DNA of 64,000 nucleotides from Paramacrobiotus metropolitanus (Eukaryota > Tardigrada > Eutardigrada > Parachela > Macrobiotidae). The first letter of the stretch is position 1. Every line of letters begins with the position of its first letter. The notes beneath the pieces are model-generated. The model made no database searches and was not told the DNA's origin. It saw only the letters and a list, made by a program, of their open reading frames with translations. Below, in pieces: positions 11,028-22,697 of the stretch. The stretch is taken from assembly GCF_019649055.1 (NCBI RefSeq), contig NW_026570227.1, positions 1,860,001-1,924,000 of the forward strand, written 5' to 3'. The translations under genes were made by a program, and so were the position numbers.

Positions 11028-11946
11028 GGCCATGCAGCAGCATTCTGCGAATCTCCCTGGGAATGCCAGTTTTGTTATTCCCGGAATGCCACCAGGAGAC
11101 CAGTATACTCCAGATAATGGGAAAAGCACTGTGTCGTGCTCATATCGTTATCAGCTGCCATTCTATTGTTTTGTTAAATAAGAAGAACTGTTAATTGCGA
11201 CTACTTTGGCCATCATTTTCGATAAAATAGGGTGGTCAAGATGACCACAACAAGGTGAACGGATTAAACAACGTTACTTCGCTTTAAAACGAGGAGAACA
11301 ACCGGTTTTTATCAGACCAGTCGATGGAGACCAGACACGAGACAGAGGCCACTTTGAATGCGTTCAGCTCCCGTGCACTCCGCGCAGTACACATCCGCTG
11401 CTTGTGTGGCGGCTACTTGATGTGTCTCAGCCTTTATTGTCCTGTGGTTGGTACAATTCAAAATCGTCAATACATGTAGTTCACAATTTCACGAAAACAA
11501 TCAAACAAATGAAATTAATGAATTTTTGATGTTGTAAAAAAACTGATGTTTTCAATTATTATAAAATTACGTTATACCACAGGTGAAATAAATATATCTC
11601 AAACAAAGTGCTACGTAATTGACAACAAGGCAACATTTTGGCGCCGCAAAAAGGGCAAGCCGACGTGCACATCTTCAGGCAAGCCGACCTGCACATCTTC
11701 AAACTTCAGGCCACAAACTGTGAGATTTATACAGCACGGTTGTCAGCACCCCATACCCACAGATTTGGTAACATACGTAAAGGGTAATCTACAAAATTGC
11801 AAAAAAAAACGTAACACGTTTCCCACTAAGGTAAATACATAATTATATTTTATACTTACGACGAGGAATGCCATGCGTATGATGATTTCGATTGGTTTTG
11901 TTTGCCGTTAAAAAATTCCGTTTGAATTGTCCGTAGACGTCTTACT
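11028..11946. other. Intergenic between copies 3 and 4; 7TM-receptor relic
   Basis: At 11311-11371 the minus strand reads ELNAFKVASVSCLVSI, aligning with ELHVTKVACISCVVFI of the receptor at 20077-21566 (start of transmembrane segment 6). It is a short relic with no surrounding frame. At 11652-11701 there is a 24-bp unit (GCAAGCCGACSTGCACATCTTC) in two tandem copies. Nothing else is recognisable. Confidence 0.45.
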
Positions 11947-14900
11947 ATGCAGCGTGCAAAACGGCTTACAACGGTAAGTAAAGCAATTTAATTTGGATGG
12001 TACCACAACGTCTTGTTATCCATTTACTCTGTATTTGTCATCTACATCTCTTTGGTTTGGAATGGGAAAATTGTTTCTTCTTTAGGCCTCTGCGGATGCG
12101 CTGGGAGCCATGCCGCTGTTTCGGCCGCTGCTAGCAACTGATAATCAAATCAGCTATAACAACACCGTTCTCGTCCGGAACGGCGACGATGACTGGTGGC
12201 TGGGATACATCCAGGATATTGACGGCGACCGTGCCTTCATCCACTTCGACTCCAGCGCAGTCGCGGCTCGCTGGGTGCACATGGGAGATGTCTGGCCTAT
12301 CCCATCCTACTGGGACACCGACCTGTTTTCCAGCAGTGGTCACCACAACGTGCCCGTATTTGCGGCGCTGCGGGATGCTTTTGGCGGACCGTTCCGGTTC
12401 CGACCAGCCGTCATGCTTGACAGCCTCTCGGGTTGCACGCCGGATTGTACTCTATTCTGCATCCGAACTGACGTGTCCAACACCGGTGCTGTCGCAAATC
12501 AAGCCGGCTTTGAGCTGGTCCATCTGCGGCAAATTGCCAGTGAAGTGCCGCCCAGCGAACCCTCCTTGCTGGCTCGCCGCGGTTGCGGTCTGCTGTACAT
12601 CAAACACTTTATCCCGTTTCCCCAAGCCAACGCCGTTCTGCGCGATCCATCGGATAAATTCCGCATCATCAAGCACATTTACGACGCTCTCGAAACCAAA
12701 CTGCAATCAAGACGAGAAGATCTGCCGGACTGCTGCCGATTTCATCTGCGCGTCGAACCGGAGGGTTGCCTGCTGGTTTTCGCCAGTCTCGAGACCGACG
12801 CGCAACCAACGCACTGGGATGACGGAAATGCTGCCGAAAATCCTGGAAACACATCTGGCTAGCCGCGCCCATCTTCAGCGAACATTTTGCGCAGCGGAAT
12901 ACCTCCCTCGCGAAGACGGTCAGAAGGAGGTTATCAGATACCACATAGTTATTACTAGTTCAAACTGTTTTGTTTTATTACCCAGTAGATATCCGAGTTA
13001 ATGGATTAATGTTGACTGTCTGCATCCGGGATTTGACGCCTACACTGTTTAGCGACATCTTGTCGCATTTGGATTTGCATTCGCAAATGAATGCCAAACG
13101 GTACGAAATATCTAGGTGTTCATATCTAGATGTTCGTCCTTGGAAGTTATTTGACGAAATGAGTAACGATTTTTGAGTAACTGGCGAGTTAGCGAATTAC
13201 TCAAAAATCAGTTATGAATCCCGCGCGCAATCAGTTATGAATTCCCAATCCCGGCGCGATCATCTAAGTGCACACACATTTTTAATCAGCTGAAAAGCCA
13301 ATCAGGAAGGGCAAGAGCAAGAATGATTTCAGAACATTCAGACCTTCTCAATTGTCTACGAAATCAATGTTTAGAACTGGCCAATGTATAAGCACACGCA
13401 CAGATGTTTCCGGTGGAACTAGCACCAATGAGACGACCAATCCTTTTACAACTGTAGAATTTTGAAAATTTCCTTAATTTTTCGATCTGTTAACACAAGG
13501 TTATCCTTAATCGCTGTCTCAAGAAAGCGCACTAAAAGTGATCGTGTTTCTCTTTGTAGGGTATGTGCCTTATGGCATATGCTGCTGAACAACTCTCGCG
13601 ATCGACTGACGGAGCACGTTAGAATTTCTTTCGAAAACTGTTGGCACTGCAAACCCGACGGCGATATATCCCTTCCCTCAACGGATACCGACAACTGCTT
13701 CAAAGCAGCAACTCTGCTCAGCCGCGCAGTCCGCTCCACGACCATCAGTCTCACTCTGCTGCGAGTTTTCCCGCCAAATCACTTTGCATTTCTGCATCCG
13801 CTACTGCATGCCATGGAAATTAAGCCGCCTTTCGTGGTGCTCCAAGACCACATGACCGTTAAACCACAAGGACATTGGTGGCAAAAACAGTCGCGTTTAA
13901 AGCACGCAGCAGCGTGGCACATCACGCTGCATAAGCGGGTCTGCAACGTCGTCATGCTGCGCAACTGGACAATTACCGACCTGTTCGGTCGCCAAATGTA
14001 CGAGGTCTTTCTGGATAATTGCTACTTTGAGCGGCGTCTCGGTGAGGAGATATACTCGCGTCCCTTGCCAGCGCACGAGCGGACGTGGATGCTGCCTCTC
14101 ACCAAAGAGTCGCACGAACTGTCCATCGACAAACTGCAGATAAACATTCCCAAGCTGCGGCTGCGCTGCAGCGAAGGACGATTCCGTATGACGGCTCGCG
14201 TGATGTGTGCTCTGAACGACAACTTTCCGCCCGTCACGCCGGAAATGTTGACAAAGGTCACGGCGGTCCACGCGCGCTGGCTGCACACCCTGACCTATCC
14301 CGCGGACTGGCAGAGTATTCGCAACTACCTCCGGCTGTAAGTGCGAGTAATGAACGCTTCAGCGATTACACACTGCTTCGACTGTATTCTTCTGCCGACT
14401 TTTTTTCAGTATATACTAGTATTTAGCAAGAGCAGCCATAGACTGACGATGGCCTGATCTGTGTAAGATTTCCTTCAATTGATTGGTTAGCTGGTGACGG
14501 AATATGGTGATATCGGTACTCGTACTTTACGGCTATATTTGTACTTTCTCGCATTTGCTCTTTTGTTTTGGGTTATACCTTTAGCTGTTCTAACCGGACG
14601 CGCCTTGCGCTTATATAAGTCCGAGAGTTGCAGTATTTTGGCATCAGTTCGTTCTCATTCGGAGTTTGGCAGTGTCGGAGTTTACTATTGAAAATATATC
14701 GTCGGAATGCAGTCTCGTATTCTCGCTTCGCGTAGTTCGTTGCTTACGCATATTATTTAGTTATGCCACATTGAAATTATCAGCTCATTCTCTGTCGTTG
14801 AGTCGGGTCGGTAGGATTGATATTACGGTATTATTCTATCGTACTCGTCTCTCCGTCACTGGAAAGCCAGCTTTAATAAAGCTTATTCAATAGAAATGCG

Positions 14901-15188
14901 ACAGGGTTTAAATCCTTCTGAACCAATGCTTTGTGGTTTCTTTGAAAGCGGGTCTATCACGAAGCGTATAATTGTGTTGTTTTTTGCAGGTTTAGCGGGT
15001 TCCACTCGGATGGAAGCCCGAAAGTGTGGGAGGGCGTCGATCTGCAGTGTGAAGATATTTCCACCTGGAGCAAAATGGCCATATACGGGATCAACGAAGT
15101 GTTCCGTGTGGGAGTCCATGCAGTTGCATCCTCGCAGGTCTTAGGGAAAGACGATCCTGATGTTGCCGGAAACAGACCCGCAGATTAA
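11947..15188 (+). CDS. Family A copy 4: Tudor-like/F-box-like protein, one frameshift, lost stop
   Basis: Exons: 11947-11973 (MQRAKRLTT), 12086-12918, 12989-13100, 13560-14336, 14990-15188. The Tudor-like block is WWLGYIQDIDGDRAFIHFDS; the F-box is LTPTLFSDILSHLDLHS then RVCALWHMLL. Exon 2 is one base too long: an extra G near 12816 (CACTGGGATGACG) shifts the frame before the MTEMLPKILETHL stretch, which continues in the next frame. In exon 5 the usual GTG-TGA ending is GTG-GGA, so translation would run 21 residues beyond FRV to a TAA at 15186. Exon 4 is fully open and close to the intact copies (ITDLFGRQMYEVF, ALNDNFPPVTPEML). Probably a young pseudogene, unless the extra G is a sequencing error. 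Confidence 0.75.
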
Positions 15189-16479
15189 GACATCCTGGAG
15201 AGACGAGAAGGACGCACGTATCGGTGGATTCGCTTCCATCACTGCCAATCTTTGTAACTTCAGTTTGATGATAACAGCTGTTTTAACTACCAACACTCTA
15301 TTTCGTAGTGTCCATGGCCATGTTCTTTGATAAATGTACAATTTTTTACTTCTGCTGTCTTGGGTCCTGTCCAGCGATTCTGTTGTATAATATTGTTCCC
15401 CCTCGGCTTAATAACTTAGCTGTTGATGTCGGTGTTGATTAAAAAGAAATAATCTAAAGACTTCACCAGGGAAATCAACTGCAACGGATTCACACAGTTG
15501 GCTGGCTGGGTAGTGACCAGGGAAAACCCAATGGCTTCAGTGTTGGTCTACTCGATTCCACGTTCCGAAGAAAAACGATAGATTTAGACAAATCAGCGGC
15601 CCATAATACAGTGGCGAGAGATACCGCGGCCGCGGCGCGACTGAATGACCTTTGGCCGGCATGATGCTCTGCCCCACCAACCCGTGTCAATTTTCAAACT
15701 ATCTAACGAAGAACGATTAATTTATTTTTCATTGTTTTTTTTTGACAAGAGCGTGAAGCTAGACGATAGAGAAACTGTACGATTTAGCAATGCACCGAAA
15801 GAATTCGGCTAACGTCAGCGAGTTAACGGTCACCGTGGAGGTCCCGCGGCTAAATACCGACGGGTAGATACAGGCCGATGAAGACCAGACAGTGGAAGGC
15901 GGCGGGCGTCACTTCTCTTCTGTTAAGCTCTGTTTCTGTGCACAGTGCGAAGCTCGCTAGCGCCCATCGTTCTGCAGCTGCAGTACTGCTGCATATTAAA
16001 AACGACGCTCTTAATTAAGCATCTCAACTGGAGCAGTCGACTGTTCAGATTGGAAAAGGATGCGGGGTCACGAAGCAGCTATGATTACGATTAGCAGAAT
16101 CGAGAAACATCAGTTCACTGTGCGGCCAGATCGCAGGCCTAATTTATTGGAACGACGTCCCGTAAGAACGGAAGAAGAAACAAAACTAAAATCATGTTTA
16201 GAAACAGATTGGACATAATGTGTCATATTAGTCGTCCTACGCTCATAGCAGGCTGGTCAGAACAGGTGGTCACACATGGTGAACCTCTTAGACAACATTC
16301 ATCCGCCTTAATACGTACAAGTTTGCAGCTCGCCACTTGCACATGCAACGCCGACTTTTTATTATAAGGCTAATTATTATTATAAGGCAAGAATCGCCAA
16401 AGCACGCACGTGTCTGCCTTTCACAAATTAATTTCTTTCTTTACTGGCTTACGCTACGAATAGCTTCTTATTATATATA
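15189..16479. other. Intergenic between copies 4 and 5; receptor relic and duplicated block
   Basis: At 15827-15912 the minus strand reads HCLVFIGLYLPVGI followed by a stop, matching the receptor sequence VVFIGLYLPAGIYAAS. From about 16004 to 16217 runs a block shared with 17930-18050 and 55198-55412 (common motif GGTCACGAAGCAGCTA). The adjoining 16222-16315 stretch (GTCACACATGGTGAACC) is shared with 58410-58500. No open frame in these blocks looks coding. Confidence 0.5.
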
Positions 16480-16746
16480 CCGTAAAAATCGAATTATGAG
16501 CCCTGGGCTTCAAAAGTTGGAACGCTCTGCGGAGGGGCTTTAATTACGGACATGGGCTTGTATTTTGGGGGGAGGGGGGCTATTATATTTCAAATGTGTT
16601 TTAATGGCAGCATTTGTGTGCATTTTATATAGCCCATGGGCATCTATTTCGGGGGAGCTTATAAATTTCGAACCACCTTAAGGGGGGGGGGTCCAATTAC
16701 GGGGAGGGCTTCTATTGTGGAGGGGCCAATAATTCGATTTTTACGG
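16480..16746. mobile_element. MITE with CCGTAAAAATCGAATTAT inverted ends, G-rich interior
   Basis: The terminal inverted repeats are CCGTAAAAATCGAATTAT at 16480 and its complement ending at 16746. A TA lies immediately outside each end (16478-16479 and 16747-16748), the usual 2-bp target duplication of several cut-and-paste families. The 267 bp interior has runs of G (16567-16577, 16683-16691) and no coding capacity, so it is non-autonomous. It sits about 120 bp upstream of the copy 5 start codon and could affect its promoter. Confidence 0.75.
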
Positions 16747-16863
16747 TAGACGAAATGTTGGTAATTGATGGCAGTTTGCATGGATGATGTTCGTTAACGG
16801 TTTCATTTTTCGATGAAACATTTTGCTGACTGAGCGTGAGTCGTTCCTCTTGAATTTCTTAAA

Positions 16864-19508
16864 ATGCAGCCTTCAAAACAATTACGAACCGTAAGTCCCC
16901 AACTGAGTTTTTGATGCACCACAGCGCGCCGATCAAACTTTTATTTGGTCGTTATCTGCTGTGTATTGTGAATCTTATTAATAATTTAGGTCACTCAAGA
17001 TGGGTCAGGAATGCCGCTGTTTAAACCGCTATTGGCGGATGCCGATCAACTCACTTACCACAACACTGTTGTCGTCCGCAACGGCGACGGCACTTGGTGG
17101 CTGGGATACATCCAGGATATCGACGGCGACCGCGCCTTCATCCACTTCGACTCCACAATAGCCGAGGCTCGCAGGATGCACATGAAAGACGTCTGGCCGC
17201 TGCAGTCCTATTGGGACACCGAGCTTGCAAGCAAAGGTCACCAAAACCTTCCTATATTTGCGGCGCTGCGCGATGAAGATAACGGACCGTTCCGCTTCCG
17301 ACCGGCCGTTATGCTATACGCGCTTTTGGGCTGTAACGGGACGTCGGCTTGTCAAATGTTCAGCATCCAAACTGACCTTACCAATACCGATGTCCCCGCC
17401 CATCAAGCGGGGTTTCAGGTGGTCCACCTGCGGCAAATTGCCAGTGAGCTGCCACCCAGCGGTCCTTCGTTGCTGGACCGCCGCAGCGGCGTATTGTACA
17501 CCGAGCACTTTATTCCGTTTGGCCCAGTGAATACCGTTCTCAGCGATCCGTCCGATAGAGCGCGCATCATCAGGCATGCTTACGCCGCTATTCGCACCAA
17601 ACTGGAAAGAAGATGTGGAGACTTGCGGGATGCCTGCCGCTTCCATCTGCGCATCAGACCGGATGGCTGGATGCTCCTTTTCGTCAGCCTCGCTACGGAC
17701 GCCCAACCGCCGCAGTGGAGGACGGAAATCTGGGGAAGCGTTCTGGAAATGCAACGGGCCAGCCGCGACCATCATCCGCCTGTGCATGATCAACAACTCC
17801 GCGCAAGTGATGCCAATGGAGTAGTCGGTTAGTGGTTTGTCCTAGATATATCTTTTAGGTGGTCCTAACTTACTGCGAAACACAAAGTTCCTTCGGCATT
17901 TGCTATGGAGTATAACAAAGATTAAAACGATGCTCTTAAAGCATCTCAACTGGAACTGCTTACTTATACGGCGAACGGCTGTTCAGGTTGGAAAATGATG
18001 CGATGTCACGAAGCAGCTAAGATTACGATTATCAGAACACTCTGTCTGGCAAACCGGCACGAAATCAGTCCACGAGACATTTTGTCAAGATATAAGGAAA
18101 CATGATAAAACTTAAGGAAACAGAATTTAAACATAAGAGAACATAGGTACCCAAGGAAAAGCGAAAACGAAGAAGTCCTGCACACACTAAGTGCGTCGAG
18201 CGCGAATTGTCGCTTATACCGTACTCGCAATAATGAATTAATCACGTTTTCCTTAGATACGAGTACGGAAGTTGATGTATTGATGTCGACTGGCAGCATC
18301 CGTAATTTGACGCCTCCTTTGCTGAGCGACATCTTGTCGCATTTGGACGTGCATTCACAAATGAAGGCCAAACGGTACGAAATATCTCTGCGGGCGCGTT
18401 TAGTTCCATGGCAATAGCACTATTAGGGGACGTTTTTACCAAGGGTCTTTGAGCTGACCGAGTCATGGAAGTTTAAGAATTTTGACATACTTTTTATTGC
18501 TTTTAATGCTGTATTCGTATTCGTAATGGTATTCGCTGTTAACAGAGTGTGCGCCTTGTGGCAGTTGCTGCTGAGCAGCTCCTGCATGATGGAGCACGTC
18601 AGCATCTCCTTCGAAAGCTGCTGGAACATCGAACCCGACAGCGAAAAGTGCGCCTTGAAATGGGACACCGGCAACTGCTTCAAAGCGGCCTCGCTGCTCT
18701 GTCGTTCAATCAACTCAACGACCATCAGTCTGACCCTGCTGAGAGTTTTCCCGCCAAACCACTCTGTCTTTTTGCATTGGATGTTGCAGGCCATGGAAAT
18801 CCAGTTGCCTATACTGGTGCTCAAAGACCACATTAACGCCAAATCAACCGGGATTTATTTCTCGCAACGCAAGCAGTGGCGTCTAAAGCACGGAGTAGCG
18901 TGGGATATTACACTATATAAAAACACTAGCAACTGCGTCTTGCTGCTCAACTGGACCGTTTCCCATCTTTTTTGGTCGCCAGATGTACAGGGTCCTTATG
19001 AGCGATTGGTACTATGAGGAGCCTAACGGCGTGCCAGTCGCCGCGCGTCTCTTGCCAGCCAGCGAGCGGGACTGGATGCTGCCTCTCACTGACGCGCCAC
19101 CTCAACCGGCCATTGACCAACTGCAGATCACCATTCCGAAGCTGCTGCTGCGCTGCAGCGACGGCCGATTCCCTATGACTGCACGCGTTATGTGCGCCCT
19201 GAACGACCACTTCCCGCCCGTCACGCCGGAAATGCTGGCAAAGGTCACGGCTGTCCATGCGCGCTGGTTGCGCACGGTGACTTATCCCGCGGAATGGCAG
19301 AGCATCCGCAACTACCTCCGATTGTAAGTGCAGTAAGGAGACCGTACTTCGAAGCGCAGCTACACGTGTATGGTGTTTTGTTAGATTCTGCGGGTTCCAC
19401 TCGGACGGCAGCCCGAAAGTGTGGGACGACGTCGATCTGCGGCGTGAGGATGTTTCCACCTGGAGCAAGCTGGCCGTTTACGGGATCAACGAGATGTTCC
19501 GCGTGTAA
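16864..19508 (+). CDS. Family A copy 5: Tudor-like/F-box-like protein, one frameshift in a T run
   Basis: Exons: 16864-16890 (MQPSKQLRT), 16990-17827, 18257-18374, 18546-19323, 19385-19508. Exon 2 is fully open: WWLGYIQDIDGDRAFIHFDS, then VFAALRDEDNGPFRFRPAV with the first residues IFA here, then the CRFHLRI block. F-box: LTPPLLSDILSHLDVHS then RVCALWQLLL. Exon 4 is one base too long. The extra T lies in a six-T run near 18968-18973 (SHLF then GRQMYRV in the next frame), a spot prone to sequencing error. Exon 5 uses a TTAG acceptor and ends EMFRV and TAA. With the T run read as five, the product would be about 627 residues. Whether the gene works depends on that base. Confidence 0.75.
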
Positions 19509-20076
19509 AGCTTTGCAGCAACCAGCACATACTTTGTTCGGCATGGCTATCTTGTTATTCCCAGGATTGTACCAGCATTGCGAAATCACAGACAACGGAA
19601 GATAGAAAGTATTTGCAGTCAGACACAAGCTTACCTAGGAATTTGTGTCTTTTCGATACATTTACACGTTGGGTTTTACTGGTTTCTTCTAACTTTGGCT
19701 GTTCAACGCTTTGGTTCATACCGGCACTCTCTTTCTGATCATCCGCTCCTGTCCTACCAGCTCGTCCGTTTCCATTCGGTAAAAAAAGCTGCTTTGCTGC
19801 GTTTTCTTACCCACTATTAATCTGAATGGTTCTCTAGAAAAAATGGAATGACACATTTATTTTCTGACAGTGACAATTTTAAATTTCTGAATGTCACTAA
19901 AATATCGCAACGGTCGGTGCAGCTGCAGCGAATCTAGGCTGCTGGTTAGAGGGATACATGTCCGGTAAAGGTCAGCGTGCGGCAATAAATAATTAAGTAC
20001 TGCATTGTGCGTTGTTTATACAGAGAATTACTGATGTAATCATCCGCTGGCTGTTGTTTCTTGTCTGAAATTAGCG
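19509..20076. other. Intergenic
   Basis: Lies between family A copy 5 (plus) and the 3' end of the first receptor gene (minus), so it should hold both 3' UTRs. I see no further gene or repeat. Confidence 0.4.
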
Positions 20077-21566
20077 TTAAAAATGTTGGTGCGGGTAACT
20101 GTTATGGGAGGGCGCTGCTTTGGGGCTAACGGCGGTGGGTTTGGTGGCTTTGCCAGAGGGGTGGGAATGCGTGGAATGCCGGCGCGTGGAGGCATTACCG
20201 ATGGTGGGATCGGCATCGTCCGACTGGCGATTGAAGCAGCAATCCAGGTGGCGCATAGCCAGGAAGTGCCGCAGGGCGTGGTTCTTCAGGCTGCTGTCCA
20301 GGCAGATGGCCAGCCACGGCGACAGTGAATATCCTGTATAACAGAGCACATTCTGTCGAAATACAGTGCAAGAATAACACAGCGAAGAGTCGCTTTGCAC
20401 ATACTGAGCAGCTAGTTTATTACTCTTTCACTGGAAATCCTGGAGCTGATTAAGAGGCTAAGGTTTCGTTCGTTATCGGAATTAACCAGACATTTGCTTT
20501 TTTACTGATCCTACGTTATATATGCACGCAAAATAGTCTTTTATAAGCCCGCACTCAACCGGGCAGTAAATAAAGGGTATCACTTACCAATCCAGCTGAG
20601 GAAACTGAGCCACGTTGACGTCGTCGCATTGAAGGTCACCGCGGAGGCGGCATAGATGCCGGCAGGCAAATACAGGCCAATAAACACCACGCAGGAGATG
20701 CAGGCCACTTTGGTCACGTGCAGCTCCAGCTGGCGCTGCTTCCGTACCGTCGCCGGCGCACTGGCCGCCGCCGCCGTCTGCCCGCCACCTGCACCCTCCG
20801 CTTCGGCCTGCTTGCGCTGCTGCAGCCGCAGCGAATGCGTCCGCATCCAGGCGGTGATCTTCCGGCGCGTGGCGTACACTTTCCAGTACACGGCCGCGTA
20901 GCAGACGATCATCAGCGGCACACTGGACAGTGGCGCCGCCGTCCGCAGGAAAACGTGGTAGCGTGGCGAGGTGGGCCGCCCCACCAGACACCGGTTATTG
21001 ACGCGCACGTAGCCGTACTCCCCACCGATCCCGAAGAGCGGCCACATCGCGCACAGAATCCCCAGGACCCACGGGCCAATCGCCAGCGCCACCGTGACCT
21101 TTCGCATCCGCACAAAGTGGCGCGCATTGAGCACGACGACCAGGAAGCGGTTGAGGGCGATGGACACGTGGGAGAGGGGCGAGACGAGGGTCATGAAGAC
21201 GCCGGCGAAGGCCACGAACTGGCAGAGGGCCGAGCCGGGGGCGGAGAGGGCGTTGGGGCCGCCGGTGGCGGTGGTGTAAGCGTGGAAGGGGGCCACGCAG
21301 AGGCTGGCGAGGAGGCTGCTGCTGCAGGCACTCTCGAAGAGCACGTCGGCAGAGGCGTAGGCCGTGCTGCGCTTCACCGCCAGGATGTACAAGCCCGCGA
21401 CGCTCCCAACGCTGCCGGCCAGGCTGAAGAAGGCGAACAGCAGGCCGGGACCGAGTTGGGGCGGGGCGAAGGCGGGGCCGGAGGAGGCGTTGATGGGTGA
21501 CGGTGAAACGGCCGTCTCCCCGTAAACACTGTGATTAATCATATTAGTAAAATGCAGGACAAACAA
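20077..21566 (-). CDS. Rhodopsin-type 7TM receptor (orphan), atypical motifs
   Basis: Two exons, complement(20588-21566) and complement(20077-20333), 411 residues; donor GTAAGT, acceptor ACAG, phase 1. Seven hydrophobic segments can be traced: FFSLAGSVGSVAGLYILAV (TM1), a TM2 ending LCVAPFHAY, the conserved Cys before TM3 (LCQFVAF), TM4 with Trp (GPWVLGIL), an extracellular-loop Cys (NRCLVG), TM5 with Pro (SSVPLMIVCYAAVYW), TM6 (CVVFIGLYLPAG) and TM7 (SPWLAICLD) in exon 2. The DRY motif at the end of TM3 is NRF, and the NPxxY of TM7 is SPWLA. TM6 lacks the usual CWxP. A basic third loop and an Ala/Gly-rich insert precede TM6. Ligand unknown. The paralogue at 22698-24012 has the same intron, so they are tandem duplicates. 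Confidence 0.85.
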
Positions 21567-22697
21567 ATCGGAATCGCCGGCACTCCTTCTGGTAAACCAG
21601 TTGGCTATTTAGCAGGCTAGAGTTTCGTCCGTGATCGAAATTAACCAGACTACGATGTAGGACTAAAATCTGAAAAACCAGCGAGTCGTTCCGCGGTTAA
21701 AAAATTGAATAATAAAATCAGCAAACAGCGCTCAACAGGAACAAGTCCATTGCGCACAAATCGCCGGCACTAGGTTCGAACAGAGGAGCGCTGTTTTGCG
21801 CAGTATTTGTTAAGGTGAAGCATCTACGTTTTTTGCCTTGCATACACGTTGTAGTAAAGCAATGAGTGGAAAATTAGAGGCCGCAATAAACCAATAACGA
21901 TCCATATTGCCGAACGCAGCAACTGAACTCCATCGCTTCGACGGTGAGGCGCGCTGCACCGCGTAGTTGTAATATAAGCACTGAATGGGCGATTGTGCAC
22001 CGCTGCGATTTGTGGTGTGAAATGTGACGTGGGTTTTTGTCTGGCGGCGCCCGTTGACATCCGCTGCCTCCCACACTCCTTGCCGTGTGAACAGGAACCG
22101 GCCGGATCGACCTTTCCAGCCACAATCACCGGAAGCGGTTGGTAAAGGTGACACGCTGCGCCGCTTCGAGGGAGCGTGCGCTAATTATAACACTGCCGGC
22201 ATTCTTGGATACATAGTCACTAACTCGGGCACGGAAGCTGGATTAACAATAAAATGCCGGGATAATTGTTTCTGCTAACATAGACTTATATGAACTGCAG
22301 TTTGGCCCGCTTATTCCAAGTTCGCAGCAGCGGAAATCCCCGCAAGCCGCAAAATTGTTGGATCGGGTGTTTTTAGCTATTCCGACGAAATGTGCACGTG
22401 CTGCTTAACTAGCGTGTTATAGTGATTTGGAGTAATTATATTATGCCACGGTGCCTGCAGACCATAACGGAAAGGTCACCAGTAAAATGTCTAATTAAGC
22501 ACGTGAAATAATTAAACGAAATTGATATGCTCACTTAGACATAAAGGTCACCGAGTCATAATAAATTGGGGCGCTACTGCATGTCTCCGTAAAATGATAA
22601 TATGGATAAATAAATATTTTCGCTGAATATGATTAGCGACGATAATATGCTAGCACGAATCCGCTCTGCTCAACCGAGACACGACGCAAAACGGCAG
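21567..22697. other. Intergenic between the two receptor genes
   Basis: Contains the 5' flank of one receptor and the 3' flank of the other. The stretch at about 21755-21840 (AATCGCCGGCACTAGGTTCG) recurs at 23040-23125 inside the intron of the second receptor, and 21590-21650 resembles 20430-20490. These matches are further signs of local tandem duplication. Other open frames here overlap repeats and look non-coding. Confidence 0.45.

Noticed and set aside
20718-21500. Long plus-strand frame (260 codons) antisense to the first receptor
   Set aside because: It is a by-product of GC-rich third positions in the receptor: Arg/Gly/His-rich, low complexity, no domain. The same holds for the antisense frames over the second receptor and the ApeC genes.
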